A DNA stretch of 64,000 bases. It comes from Actinoplanes sp. L3-i22. Its GTDB lineage: Bacteria > Actinomycetota > Actinomycetes > Mycobacteriales > Micromonosporaceae. Below, piece by piece: positions 57,501 through 64,000 of this stretch. The notes under the pieces were generated by a model. It was not told where the DNA came from and did not search any database. It saw only the letters and a list, made by a program, of their open reading frames with translations. The stretch lies in contig NZ_AP024745.1 of NCBI RefSeq assembly GCF_019704555.1, forward strand, positions 10,343,501 to 10,407,500, written 5' to 3'. The stretch's first letter is position 1. Every line of letters begins with the position of its first letter. A program made the translations under genes and the position numbers.

Positions 57501-60500
57501 CCACGCCGCCCTGGCAACCCTGCTCACCAGACTCGGCGCAGGCACCGACATCCCGATCGGCACACCAGCCGCCGGCCGCAACGACGAAAAACTCGACAAC
57601 CTCGTCGGCTTCTTCGTCAACACACTCGTCCTGCGCACCGACACCAGCGGCGACCCCACCTTCCGAGACCTACTCGCCCGAGTCCGCGACACAAGCCTCG
57701 CCGCCTACGCCAACCAAGAAATCCCATTCGACCGCATCGTCGAAACCATCAACCCACCACGCTCCGCCGCCCGCAACCCACTCTTCCAAATCCTGCTCCA
57801 AGTCGACCTGGGCACCGACGACCATGCCCTCGACCTGCCCGGACTCCAGGTGTCCGAGACAACCGAGTTCCAGGACCTGGCCCGCTTCGACTTCACCGTC
57901 GACATCTCGGCACCGACGACCGACGACGGGCCGAGCCCTCTCCGCGCCACGATCAACTACGCCACCGACCTCTTCGACGAGGTGACGATGCGGTCGATGG
58001 TGGACCACCTCGTACGGATCCTGGAGTCCGCGGCGACAGACCCGGAACAGCACCTGAGCCGCATCGACCTCCTCGGCGAAGCCGCCCGTGCCGACCTGAT
58101 CCGCCTGGGCACCGGCGGGCCCCTCACCTGTGCGGGGTCGACCGGCGTGTCTTTGCAGGAGGAGTTCCGCCGGCAGGTACGGCGTACACCGGACGCGGAG
58201 GCGGTGAGCTGCGCCGGGCACCGCCTGACCTACGCCCAGCTCGACCACTTGGCCAACCGACTCGCGCAGCGCCTGCTGGCAGCCGGTGCCGGCCCGGAGC
58301 GGCCGGTGGCCATGCTGATGGGCCGCAGCGTCCAGCTCGTCGTCGCCCTCATCGCGATCGGCAAGACCGGTTCCTTCTACCTTCCGTTGCAGGCCACGTT
58401 CCCGCTCGACCGGATGGCCGGGGTGCTCGCCGAGTCCGGCACGACGGTGCTGGTCACCGACCGCGAGATGCGCGATCGCGGCCTACCCGCGGTGCCGGTG
58501 GTGGTGGTCGCGGACGACGAGGACCAGGACGGCCCGGGCGAGGACCCCGGCGTGATCGGCGGCCGGGACCAGCTGGCGTACGTGATCTACACATCCGGCT
58601 CCACCGGGCGCCCGAAGGGCGTCGGTGTCAGCCACCAGAACGTGTTCGACCTGCTCGACGACTCGTTGTTCCGGTCCGGCACGCACGATCGGGTGCTGAT
58701 GGTGACGCCGTACGAGTTCGACCCGTCGACCTACATGTTCTGGTACCCGCTGCTGCACGGCGGAACGACCGTCATCGCGCCCGACCCGAACCTGAGCGTG
58801 GAGCAGATCGCCGATCTCATCCGCACCGAGCGAATCACCGCCCTGGATGTGTCGGCCGGCCTGTTCCGGGTGATGGCCGAGGAACAGCCGGAGTGCTTCG
58901 CCGGCGTGAGCGAGGTCTTCACCGGTGGCGACATCGCCTCACCGGTCGCGATCCGCCGGGTCTTGGAGGCATGTCCCGGAATCCGGGTGCGAACCGCGTA
59001 CGGCCCGACCGAGACCACGCTGTTCGCCGCCACCGCACGCTGGGATCGGCCGGACCAGGTGCCGTCCGTCGTACCCCTCGGCCAGGTGCTCGACGGGATG
59101 TCGGCGTACGTCCTCGATGACGCGTTGGATCTGGTGCCGGTGGGTGTGGTCGGTGATCTGTATCTGGCTGGTTCGGGTCTGGCGCGGGGGTATCTGAACC
59201 GTGCGGATCTGACCGGGGAGCGGTTCGTGGCGGATCCGTTCGGTGTCGTGGGTACGCGGATGTATCGCACGGGTGACCGGGTGCGGTGGACGTCGGCCGG
59301 GTTGCTGGATTTTGTGGGTCGTGCTGACGCGCAGGTGAAGATTCGTGGTTTCCGGATCGAGTTGTCGGAGATCGAGTCGGTGCTGGCGGGCTGCGCCGGG
59401 GTGCGTCAGGTGGCGGTGGTGGCGCGCGAGGATCGGCCGGGTGACAAACGCCTGGTGGGTTACGTGGTGGTGGACCCGGGTGTCGAGCTGGCGGAGCTGG
59501 AGTCGCATGCCCGGGAGGTCCTGCCCGACTACATGATCCCCAGCGCCATGATCATTCTCAACACCCTGCCGTTGACGTCGAACGGGAAGCTGGATCGCCG
59601 TGCTCTTCCCGCGCCGCAGGTCGCGGCCGGGGAAAGCGTCGAGCCGACCACCCCGGCCGAGGCGCGATTGTGCGAGTTGTTCGCGGATGTGCTGGGTGCC
59701 GCTCAGGTGGGTGTGGACGACAGTTTCTTCGACCTCGGTGGGCACTCGCTGCTGGTAACCCGCCTGGTCGCACGGATCCGCTCCGCCTTCGGCATCGACC
59801 TGTCCGTCCGAGCCGTCTTCGAAGCACCCTCAGTACGCCTGCTCGCAACACGTCTCGACGAAGGCACACCAGCACACCGGACAACACTGGAACCGGCACC
59901 ACGCACCGGCCCGATCCCGATGTCATTCGCCCAACAACGGCTGTGGTTCATCGGACAACTCGAAGGCGCCACCTCCACCTACAACATGCCGGTAAGCCTG
60001 CGCCTGACCGGCCCACTCGACATACCAGCACTACAAGCGGCACTGACCGACATCACCGACCGCCACGAAAGCCTGCGCACGGTCCTACGCGAGATCGACA
60101 GCGAACCCGTACAAATCGTCCTACCCGCCACACCGGTAACCCTGCACCACGCCTCAACCACCAACACCGACACCGACACCGTGCTGCGAGACCTCACCAA
60201 CCACATCTTCGACCTCTCAGCCGAACCACCCTTCCGGGCAACCCTGATCCAGGAAAACCCGGACACCCACGTACTCCTCATCCTGTTCCACCACATCGCC
60301 AGCGACGGCGAATCAATGGGCCCATTCCGGCGAGACCTCACCCACGCCTACCACGCCCGCCTCAACGGCCACGCCCCAACCTGGACACCACTACCAGTCC
60401 AATACGCCGACTACGCCCAATGGCAACGACAACTACTCGGCGACGAAACCGACCCACACTCACTGATCAACTCGCAGCTCGCATTCTGGCGCCAGACACT

Positions 60501-63500
60501 GACCGACCTACCGGTAGAACTGGACTACCCGACCGACCGAACCCGACCCGCAGTCGCATCCGGACGCGGCGCAGCCTTCACCATCGACCTCGACACCTCA
60601 CTGCACGACCGCCTGACCCGACTCGCCCGACTCACCAGCACCACCATGTCGATGATCGCCCACGCCGCCCTGGCAACCCTGCTCACCAGACTCGGCGCAG
60701 GCACCGACATCCCGATCGGCACACCAGCCGCCGGCCGCAACGACGAAAAACTCGACAACCTCGTCGGCTTCTTCGTCAACACACTCGTCCTGCGCACCGA
60801 CACCAGCGGCGACCCCACCTTCCGAGACCTACTCGCCCGAGTCCGCGACACAAGCCTCGCCGCCTACGCCAACCAAGAAATCCCATTCGACCGCATCGTC
60901 GAAACCATCAACCCACCACGCTCCGCCGCCCGCAACCCACTCTTCCAAATCCTGCTCCAGGTCGACCTGGGCACCGACGACCATGCCCTCGACCTGCCCG
61001 GAGTGGAGATCTCCGAGATCTCGACGGCCCCACAGATGGAGAAGTTCGACCTCTCGATCACCTTGCAGGGCGCCCCCGGGGGAGCGCTGCGGGCCTACGT
61101 CCGGTACGCCACGGACCTGCTCGACCAGCCGACCGTACGCCGGATGTTCGACCGGTTCGCCCGGGTCCTGGCCGCGATGGCCGCCGACCCGGACACCCGG
61201 CTCGGCGCGGTCGACATCCTCGACCCGGTCGAGCGGCAGTCGCTGCTGACCGGGTGGAGCCACACCTCCTCGCCGATCCCCGCCGAGTTGCTCGCCGACC
61301 GGTTCGGCGAGTGGGCGGAGCACACGCCGTCGGCCCGGGCGCTGATCGTGGGTGAGGAGTCCGCCACCTACGCCGAACTGGACGTGCTCACCAACCGGCT
61401 GGCCCATCATCTCGTGGCCCAGGGCATCGGGCCGGAGTCCGTGGTGGCGCTGTGTCTGCCACGCGGCGCCGACACCATTGCCGCCATCTTGGCGGTCTGG
61501 AAGGCCGGCGCGGCCTACCTGCCCGTGGATCCGGCCTTCCCGTCCGACCGGATCGCCTTCATGCTCGCCGACAGCGGAGCCGCGACCGTCCTCGGTGCAC
61601 ACCTTCCGGCGGACGTGCCGTGGCCGCCGGGTGTCCACCCGATTCGCCTCGACGATCCCGGCGTCTTCCAGCAGGTCCAGCGGTATCCGGCAACCCGGCC
61701 CCGGGTGCACGTCCCGGCGACCGCGCTGGCCTATGTGATGTACACGTCCGGATCGACCGGGCGCCCCAAGGGCGTCGCGGTCACCCACCATTCCTTGAGC
61801 AACTACGTGGCGTCGGCGACCGGGCGGCTCTCGTTGGGCCGGCCCGGTGGGCGGTACGCGCTGCTGCAGCCGCAGGTGACCGACCTCGGGAACACCATGC
61901 TGTTCGCCGCCCTGGCCACTGGTGGTGAACTGCACATCCTCGACGCCGAGGCGGTGACCGACCCGGACGCGGTGGCCGACTACCTGAAGGTCCACCGCAT
62001 CGACTACCTCAAGGCGGTGCCGTCACATCTCGCGGCGTTGTCGGTCGACGGACTGGAGCGGGTGCTGCCGGCCCGGTCACTGGTGCTCGGTGGCGAGGCC
62101 GCGGCGCCCGGGTGGATGCGCGAACTGCTCAGGGTGGCCGGCGGCCGGCAGATCTTCAACCACTACGGACCCACCGAGACGACCATCGGCGTCCTCACCA
62201 CGGCGATCACCGCCGGATCGGCACCGGACGGACAGGTACCGCTCGGCACCCCGATCGCGAACACCGGGACGTACGTGCTGGACGAGGGGCTGCGGCCGGT
62301 GCCGCCCGGCGTGGTCGGCGAGTTGTACGTCACCGGCGCCGGGCTGGCCCGGGGCTACCACGCCCGGCCCGGGCTGACCGCGGAACGCTTCGTGGCCTGT
62401 CCGTTCGAGCCGGGCGTACGGATGTACCGCACCGGCGACCTGGTGCGATGGACGGCGGACCGAACCCTGCGGTACGAGGGACGGGCCGACGACCAGGTAA
62501 AGGTCCGCGGTTTCCGGATCGAGCCCGACGAGGTGCGCGCGGCGGTGGAAGCCGTCCCCGGCGTCGCCCAGGCGGCGGTGGTGGCCCGCGCGGACGCGCA
62601 CGGTGACCTGCGATTGTTCGCCTACGTGGTGCCGGCGGTGGGCACCACCGAAGCCGGGATGCCGGAAGCGGTGCGCACGTACGTCGGAGCCCGGTTGCCG
62701 GCGTTCATGGTGCCGGCCGCGGTGGTGGCGCTCGACCGGCTCCCGTTGACCGCCAACGGAAAGCTGGACCGCGCGCTGCTGCCGGCGCCGGATTTCGGCG
62801 CCACGGCGGCCGGGACCGAACCCCGCAACGCCCAGGAGCAGATGGTCTGCGACCTGTTCGCCGAGTTGCTGGACCGGCCGGCGGTCAGCGTCGACGACAA
62901 CTTCTTCGACCTCGGTGGACACTCCCTGCTGGCCACCCGCCTCGTCGCCCGGGTCCGTTCGACATTCGACTGCGATATACCGGTGCGGGCGCTGTTCGAG
63001 GCGCCGACCCCGGGTGGGCTGGCCCGGTGGCTGGTCACCGGCGGCATCGGCGACGCCTTCGACGTGCTGTACCCGATGCGTACGAGCGGGTCGCAGCCGC
63101 CGCTGTTCTGTCTGCACGCGGGAAGCGGCCTGGCCTGGGTCTACAGCGGGCTGCTGCGGCACCTCAATCCGGAGATCCCGCTGTACGGCGTCCAGTCGCT
63201 CGGCCTGGCGATGACCACCCAGCGGCCGGACACCTTGGCCCTGATGGCCCGGGAATACACGGCGCGGATCCGCTCGGTTCAGCCGCACGGACCGTACCGG
63301 CTGATGGGTTGGTCGCTGGGTGGCGTCGTGGCGCACGAGGTGGCGGTGCAGTTGCAGGCGGCCGGAGAGCGGGTGACGTTCCTCAGCGTGCTCGACACCG
63401 AGATGATCTGGGACGAGGAGACGGCGGGCACGCCGGTGCCGGCCGAGTTCCTCCGTTACGTGGCCGGAGATCCCGAGCTGGTGACGGCCGAGATCGCCGA

Positions 63501-63855
63501 ATTGGCGGCCGGTGGTCCGAACGGCGTACCGGTGCTGAACGCGCTGGAGGGCGACGAACAGAAGATGGTGGTCAGCGCACTGCGCTACCACCAGCAGATC
63601 CGGCCCCGGCACGTGCCCACGGCCTACCGCGGGGACCTGCTGTTCGTGCGCGCCACCGCTGACAAGGACGAACTCCTCACCGCCGCGAGCACCTGGGGAC
63701 CGTACGTCACCGGTGTCATCGACGAATTGCACATCGACTGCACGCACTACCAACTGCTCGACATGGCGCCGCTGGCCGCCATCGGTGCATCACCGGCCGC
63801 GAAGCCGCTGCTGACGATCGCCCAGGCCCTGAACGAACGGCTCGGCTCGTCCTGA
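47323..63855 (+). CDS. Five-module non-ribosomal peptide synthetase with C-terminal thioesterase
   Basis: A 5,510-residue NRPS. Order with approximate residues: A* (1-415, degenerate), A1 (420-910), T1 (930-1000), C1 (1010-1450), A2 (1480-1960), T2 (~2018), C2 (2065-2510), A3 (2535-3040), T3 (~3085), C3 (3135-3590), A4 (3605-4110), T4 (~4138), C4 (4190-4630), A5 (4650-5150), T5 (~5195), TE (5245-5510, GWSLGG near 5330). C domains carry HHSASDG or HHIASDG; no E or methylation domains. Ten-residue codes read by eye against GrsA: A1 DVFSVCMVYK, A2 DPYDIGNLFK, A3 DPEINATVNK, A4 DPYDFGALFK, A5 DLTKVGHIGK. A5 is the exact Asp code; A2 and A4 resemble Dpg (DPYHGGTLCK); A1 and A3 are unassigned. AGGAG precedes the ATG. 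With no N-terminal C domain and a TE, it looks complete. Confidence 0.95.
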   Translation: MIVGSVQEAFQTQVRRTPDLVAVRADGRGLTYQELDEQSGRLARRLVIAGAAPDRPVLVRTGRGVDLAVALLAVLKAGSFYVTLPPALTAAQADVIAADSKAVVLLTDSTVDPRSRPAVPVTLLLDEPDEAIDFALDTARTEPAGADRIAYVLYRVDRADPVGVACTHGSVTGGLGGHTAGVEQRFALLAPYAVGGLFWHPLLTGGTLVLVGDADFSADRLAALLGSERVTGVALPTDMFRALAIDAPGCLAGVRDVVTGFDPEVADIARRVLPECPGLTVRAAYGPAELGRSVAEAAWTAADQVPEHRPAADLAPEVRAYLLDKKLSAVGDGEVGELYLAGAGLARGYLTGPAVTAANFVAEPGGAAGSRMFRTGDLARRHPDGRLEVVGRADAAGELARDLVRWNDTAIEPPSGARSVAAMFETQAVATPDAVAVWADGVSVSYAELNRQANRLAHLLIDRGVGPEHLVALSVPRDAHLVTAVMAVLKAGAGYLPLDPTYPGDRLSYMVQHARPALAIGGDDGGAVAAACRAAGVIRLDLDAPETAAELAARPDTDPRDRDRVAPLDPRNVAYTIFTSGSTGQPKGVAITHANMTNLMLWAVREFGRRQLGHVLFTTSLSFDVSVFELFSPLVWGGTVEIQENLLALAQRPDEAPRPTLISGVPSVLAQLVTEGQLRISTDTVVLCGEALPAHAARVIKAAVSAKRLVNMYGPTETTVYATGWTDHEPVFGPPPIGAPMINTMAYVLDECLRPVPVGTVGDLYIGGAGVARGYLNRADLTAERFLADPFGGGGQRMYRTGDRARWTSTGLLDFVGRDDAQVKIRGFRIELSEIESVLAGFPGVRQVVVLAREDRPGDKRLVSYLVADEDLDEPGLAAHLRALLPEYMVPAAMVRLDRLPLTVNGKLNRKALPAPDYSAGRAPGSGRAPRTDVEARLCDLFADVLGVPEVDPEDNFFNLGGHSLLATRLVYRIRNAFGVELPMATVFQAPSVESLASHLDQGPAVRSAALEAVARSGPVPMSYAQQRLWFAAQLEGPTPAYNLPVGFRLAGPLNVAALEAALFDVVGRHESLRTVLQEVGGQPVQVVLPAEPLPLHRVSAADGDVDRLLRELSGYRFDLAAEPPLRVTLIDAGPDDHALLALFHHSASDGESMGPFRRDLALAYRARLDGTAPAWVPLPVQYADYALWQRELLGDEADPGSLIGTQLSFWRSALAGLPVELDYPTDRVRPAVASGRGQGFSVDLDADLHAAMAELCRGTATTLLMLAHASLATVLTRVGAGTDIPIGTPTAGRSDEKLDDLVGFFVNTLVLRTDTSGDPTFRELLARVRETSLAAYANQEVPFDRVVEALNPPRSAARNPLFQVMLQVDVHTDDLPLDLGGIRGEEILAERRNEKFDFSMILHASVTAGGGATPIRADVGFATDLFDESTIRHLFDRMVRVLRVATANPDTRLSAIDILGEAERTDLIRLGTGRALDPARFTEPSLQKAFRQQVTRTPDAVAVRCAGRSLTYAELDRQANRLARRLLAAGAGPEQPVATLLDRTVDLVVALTAILKAGSYYVPLHHASPLDRMQWVVGESGARVLLTDLAMRERGLPTADVTVLVDDDTADVPGFPSTDPDVPGLREQLAYVMYTSGSTGRPKGVAITHQDVFELVSDSLFTPGDHDRVLLLTPYEFDPSTYSFWYPLLHGGTAIIAPEADLTVERLGRLMQQERITGVDITAGLFRVMAEEQPECFAGVHVVITGGDIVSPVAVRRALEHCPGLLVRSNYGPTETTLFASSAPWRRAADVPAPVPIGRPLDGMSAYVLDDALDLVPVGVVGDLYLAGSGLARGYLNRADLTGERFVADPFGVVGTRMYRTGDRVRWTSAGLLDFVGRADAQVKIRGFRIELSEIESVLAGCAGVRQVAVVAREDRPGDKRLVGYVVVDPGVELAELESHAREVLPDYMIPSAMIRLEKLPLTPNNKVDLRALPAPEVTAGEGREPATPVEEILCGLYAEVLGVPRVGVEDSFFDLGGHSLLVTRLVARIRSAFGVDLSVRTVFEAPSVALLASRLETGPAVRSVPLEPATRSGPVPMSFAQQRLWFIGQLDGATSAYNMPIALRLTGTLDADALQEALSDVTDRHESLRTVLREVDSEPVQIVLPATPITLHRTSTTDIDTLLHDLAGHVFDLSAEPPLRATLIQEAPDTHVLLLLFHHIASDGESMGPFRRDLALAYRARLNGHAPTWTPLPVQYADYAQWQRELLGDEDDPESLITSQLNFWRQALAELPTELTYPTDRIRPAVASGHGRGFSVDLSARLHAAMDDLCRRTGTTMVMVAHAALATLLTRLGAGTDIPIGTPAAGRNDEKLDNLVGFFVNTLVLRTDTSGDPTFRDLLARVRDTSLAAYANQEVPFDRIVETINPPRSAARNPLFQIMMQVEVGTDDTLDLPGVTGQLLRETPQTEMFDLSFELQTRIDEDGAPGPLRLDTGFATDLFDETTARQFTTRLVRVLQSITADPDRRLSAVDLMDDDERQRTLIEWNRTTVPAALDTPLVPELFAAQVRRTPGAVALVDEGLEISYAELDGRANRLARKLVALGAGPEQSVAVCVPRGPDLISALLAVLKAGASYLPLDADYPADRLTFMLEDCAPICAVAVGETAAGLGDAVPVVVLDEPGTAAELSRLSGEPITDRDRLAALQPGHPAYVIYTSGSTGRPKGTVIPYSAMVSQVLWVRDFFSLGPVDRLVQFSSVSWDPHVEDIYPILVSGGSLLVPRDPAGQLPTLMRRPVGAALTMIGLPTGFWHELVAAGETIDWPTGLRVVNVAGEAMRQHSVALWLERFGDGVRLTNTYGPTEVTVNSTATFVSTADRDDPPIGRPVWNTRAYVLDDALRPVPAGVPGELYLAGTQLARGYRGRPDLSAERFVACPFETGGERMYRTGDLARWNTDGTLTFLGRADDQVKVRGFRIEPGEVQSAIETDPRVAQAAVIARQDPPGDTRLVAYVVAADGVGGEELPARIRDHARGLLPEYMVPAAVVLMDRLPLTSNGKLDRRALPAPDYTAGTVAGSVPGTPVEEILCGLFADVLGAAQVGVDDSFFDLGGHSLLVTRLVARIRSAFGIDLSVRAVFEAPSVRLLATRLDEGTPAHRTTLEPAPRTGPIPMSFAQQRLWFIGQLEGATSTYNMPVSLRLTGPLDIPALQAALTDITDRHESLRTVLREIDSEPVQIVLPATPVTLHHASTTNTDTDTVLRDLTNHIFDLSAEPPFRATLIQENPDTHVLLILFHHIASDGESMGPFRRDLTHAYHARLNGHAPTWTPLPVQYADYAQWQRQLLGDETDPHSLINSQLAFWRQTLTDLPVELDYPTDRTRPAVASGRGAAFTIDLDTSLHDRLTRLARLTSTTMSMIAHAALATLLTRLGAGTDIPIGTPAAGRNDEKLDNLVGFFVNTLVLRTDTSGDPTFRDLLARVRDTSLAAYANQEIPFDRIVETINPPRSAARNPLFQILLQVDLGTDDHALDLPGLQVSETTEFQDLARFDFTVDISAPTTDDGPSPLRATINYATDLFDEVTMRSMVDHLVRILESAATDPEQHLSRIDLLGEAARADLIRLGTGGPLTCAGSTGVSLQEEFRRQVRRTPDAEAVSCAGHRLTYAQLDHLANRLAQRLLAAGAGPERPVAMLMGRSVQLVVALIAIGKTGSFYLPLQATFPLDRMAGVLAESGTTVLVTDREMRDRGLPAVPVVVVADDEDQDGPGEDPGVIGGRDQLAYVIYTSGSTGRPKGVGVSHQNVFDLLDDSLFRSGTHDRVLMVTPYEFDPSTYMFWYPLLHGGTTVIAPDPNLSVEQIADLIRTERITALDVSAGLFRVMAEEQPECFAGVSEVFTGGDIASPVAIRRVLEACPGIRVRTAYGPTETTLFAATARWDRPDQVPSVVPLGQVLDGMSAYVLDDALDLVPVGVVGDLYLAGSGLARGYLNRADLTGERFVADPFGVVGTRMYRTGDRVRWTSAGLLDFVGRADAQVKIRGFRIELSEIESVLAGCAGVRQVAVVAREDRPGDKRLVGYVVVDPGVELAELESHAREVLPDYMIPSAMIILNTLPLTSNGKLDRRALPAPQVAAGESVEPTTPAEARLCELFADVLGAAQVGVDDSFFDLGGHSLLVTRLVARIRSAFGIDLSVRAVFEAPSVRLLATRLDEGTPAHRTTLEPAPRTGPIPMSFAQQRLWFIGQLEGATSTYNMPVSLRLTGPLDIPALQAALTDITDRHESLRTVLREIDSEPVQIVLPATPVTLHHASTTNTDTDTVLRDLTNHIFDLSAEPPFRATLIQENPDTHVLLILFHHIASDGESMGPFRRDLTHAYHARLNGHAPTWTPLPVQYADYAQWQRQLLGDETDPHSLINSQLAFWRQTLTDLPVELDYPTDRTRPAVASGRGAAFTIDLDTSLHDRLTRLARLTSTTMSMIAHAALATLLTRLGAGTDIPIGTPAAGRNDEKLDNLVGFFVNTLVLRTDTSGDPTFRDLLARVRDTSLAAYANQEIPFDRIVETINPPRSAARNPLFQILLQVDLGTDDHALDLPGVEISEISTAPQMEKFDLSITLQGAPGGALRAYVRYATDLLDQPTVRRMFDRFARVLAAMAADPDTRLGAVDILDPVERQSLLTGWSHTSSPIPAELLADRFGEWAEHTPSARALIVGEESATYAELDVLTNRLAHHLVAQGIGPESVVALCLPRGADTIAAILAVWKAGAAYLPVDPAFPSDRIAFMLADSGAATVLGAHLPADVPWPPGVHPIRLDDPGVFQQVQRYPATRPRVHVPATALAYVMYTSGSTGRPKGVAVTHHSLSNYVASATGRLSLGRPGGRYALLQPQVTDLGNTMLFAALATGGELHILDAEAVTDPDAVADYLKVHRIDYLKAVPSHLAALSVDGLERVLPARSLVLGGEAAAPGWMRELLRVAGGRQIFNHYGPTETTIGVLTTAITAGSAPDGQVPLGTPIANTGTYVLDEGLRPVPPGVVGELYVTGAGLARGYHARPGLTAERFVACPFEPGVRMYRTGDLVRWTADRTLRYEGRADDQVKVRGFRIEPDEVRAAVEAVPGVAQAAVVARADAHGDLRLFAYVVPAVGTTEAGMPEAVRTYVGARLPAFMVPAAVVALDRLPLTANGKLDRALLPAPDFGATAAGTEPRNAQEQMVCDLFAELLDRPAVSVDDNFFDLGGHSLLATRLVARVRSTFDCDIPVRALFEAPTPGGLARWLVTGGIGDAFDVLYPMRTSGSQPPLFCLHAGSGLAWVYSGLLRHLNPEIPLYGVQSLGLAMTTQRPDTLALMAREYTARIRSVQPHGPYRLMGWSLGGVVAHEVAVQLQAAGERVTFLSVLDTEMIWDEETAGTPVPAEFLRYVAGDPELVTAEIAELAAGGPNGVPVLNALEGDEQKMVVSALRYHQQIRPRHVPTAYRGDLLFVRATADKDELLTAASTWGPYVTGVIDELHIDCTHYQLLDMAPLAAIGASPAAKPLLTIAQALNERLGSS
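52729..53190 (+). repeat. 462-base A-domain block, copy in module 2
   Basis: It encodes the A6-A9 part of A2, from [16 protein letters not shown] to DYMIPSAMI. It matches 59092-59553 in A4 (offset 6,363 bases) with one mismatch that I could find (GGGGATATC against GGGGGTATC). Confidence 0.9.
56519..57843 (+). repeat. 1,325-base T-C block, copy in module 3
   Basis: It covers the carrier protein T3 and most of C3. It is identical to 59678-61002 (offset 3,159 bases) except for one base that I could find (57801 A against 60960 G). Both edges are abrupt. Confidence 0.92.
59092..59553 (+). repeat. 462-base A-domain block, copy in module 4
   Basis: Second copy of the block at 52729-53190, in A4. 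The sequence on both sides diverges sharply (A2 continues with [13 protein letters not shown]4 with [12 protein letters not shown]), which gives crisp recombination edges. Confidence 0.9.
59678..61002 (+). repeat. 1,325-base T-C block, copy in module 4
   Basis: It covers T4 and most of C4, a near-exact copy of 56519-57843. After the edge at 61002 the two C-A linkers diverge completely ([18 protein letters not shown] here, [18 protein letters not shown] in module 3). Confidence 0.92.
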
Positions 63856-63908
63856 CCGACGCACCTCCGATCTCGGCACCACCTTTCCAACACATATGGG
63901 AGTCACGA

Positions 63909-64000
63909 GTGAGTCAAGTCCCGACCACATCGACCGACACTGCGGAAGGACCTGATCCGGCCGCATCCGATAGTCGATCCTGGCTGGTCCGCAAGGGGCT
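63909..64000 (+). CDS. Start of a downstream gene, cut by the window end
   Basis: A GTG at 63909 preceded by GGGAG opens a frame that stays open to the end of the window (VSQVPTTSTDTAEGPDP..., ending RSWLVRKG). The low-complexity head followed by a basic, hydrophobic turn would fit the cytoplasmic start of an ABC exporter or other membrane protein, but 30 residues are too few to say. It lies 53 bases after the NRPS stop and is probably in the same operon. Confidence 0.5.
   Translation, partial: MSQVPTTSTDTAEGPDPAASDSRSWLVRKG

Overview
The window reads as the chromosome of a high-GC filamentous actinomycete. GC is very high throughout, GTG starts and ATGA/GTGA stop-start overlaps are common, and the gene families (SigE-type and ECF42 sigma factors, large LuxR ATPase regulators, Dpg biosynthesis, giant NRPS) are typical of that group. 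Micromonosporaceae such as Actinoplanes would fit, but no rRNA or other diagnostic gene is present to prove it. No tRNA, rRNA, IS element, phage or CRISPR array was recognised.

Region 1 (1-20.2 kb) is mixed chromosomal content. It holds a JmjC/cupin oxygenase, a frameshifted HicB-like remnant, a secreted PI-PLC-type phospholipase, a SigE-type sigma factor with a translationally coupled membrane partner, a beta-carbonic anhydrase and a UvrA-like ABC ATPase. These are followed by a histidine kinase/response regulator pair ahead of an RND exporter, a three-gene prepilin-like operon whose start codon sits in a long inverted repeat, a MEDS-STAS protein and a glutaryl-CoA-dehydrogenase-like enzyme. 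The region ends with a DGPF protein/ECF42 sigma pair in which the sigma factor carries a C-terminal extension that looks like a decayed tyrosine recombinase.

Region 2 (20.5-28.5 kb) is an overlapping four-gene unit, LuxR ATPase - esterase - LuxR ATPase - esterase. Three of the four genes carry in-frame 30- or 42-nt tandem repeats. Region 3 (28.5-35.8 kb) holds a membrane acyltransferase, three overlapping or closely spaced genes resembling a type VII secretion substrate locus (WXG-like proteins plus a membrane-anchored NHL protein), a small immunity-like protein, and a lipoprotein/methyltransferase/monooxygenase-like operon divergent from a TetR regulator over a clear palindromic operator. 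A broken S41 peptidase follows.

Region 4 (35.8-64 kb and beyond the window) is a biosynthetic gene cluster. A tightly packed minus-strand operon runs dpgA, dpgB, dpgC, aminotransferase, P450, ferredoxin, amidinotransferase, ArgP-like regulator. It should make 3,5-dihydroxyphenylglycine (Dpg) and supply a guanidino-forming enzyme. A second amidinotransferase lies just upstream. Divergent from these run a Methyltransf_2-type methyltransferase, an MbtH protein and a single 5,510-residue NRPS. The NRPS reads A*(dead, truncated)-A1-T-C-A2-T-C-A3-T-C-A4-T-C-A5-T-TE. A5 has the exact L-Asp specificity code, and A2 and A4 have Dpg-like codes. The combination suggests a guanidinylated, Dpg-containing peptide of about five residues ending in Asp. 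This is chemically reminiscent of the N-terminal guanidino-dihydroxyphenylglycine unit of pheganomycin and resorcinomycin, but assembled by an NRPS. The synthetase shows strong marks of recent internal duplication and module loss.
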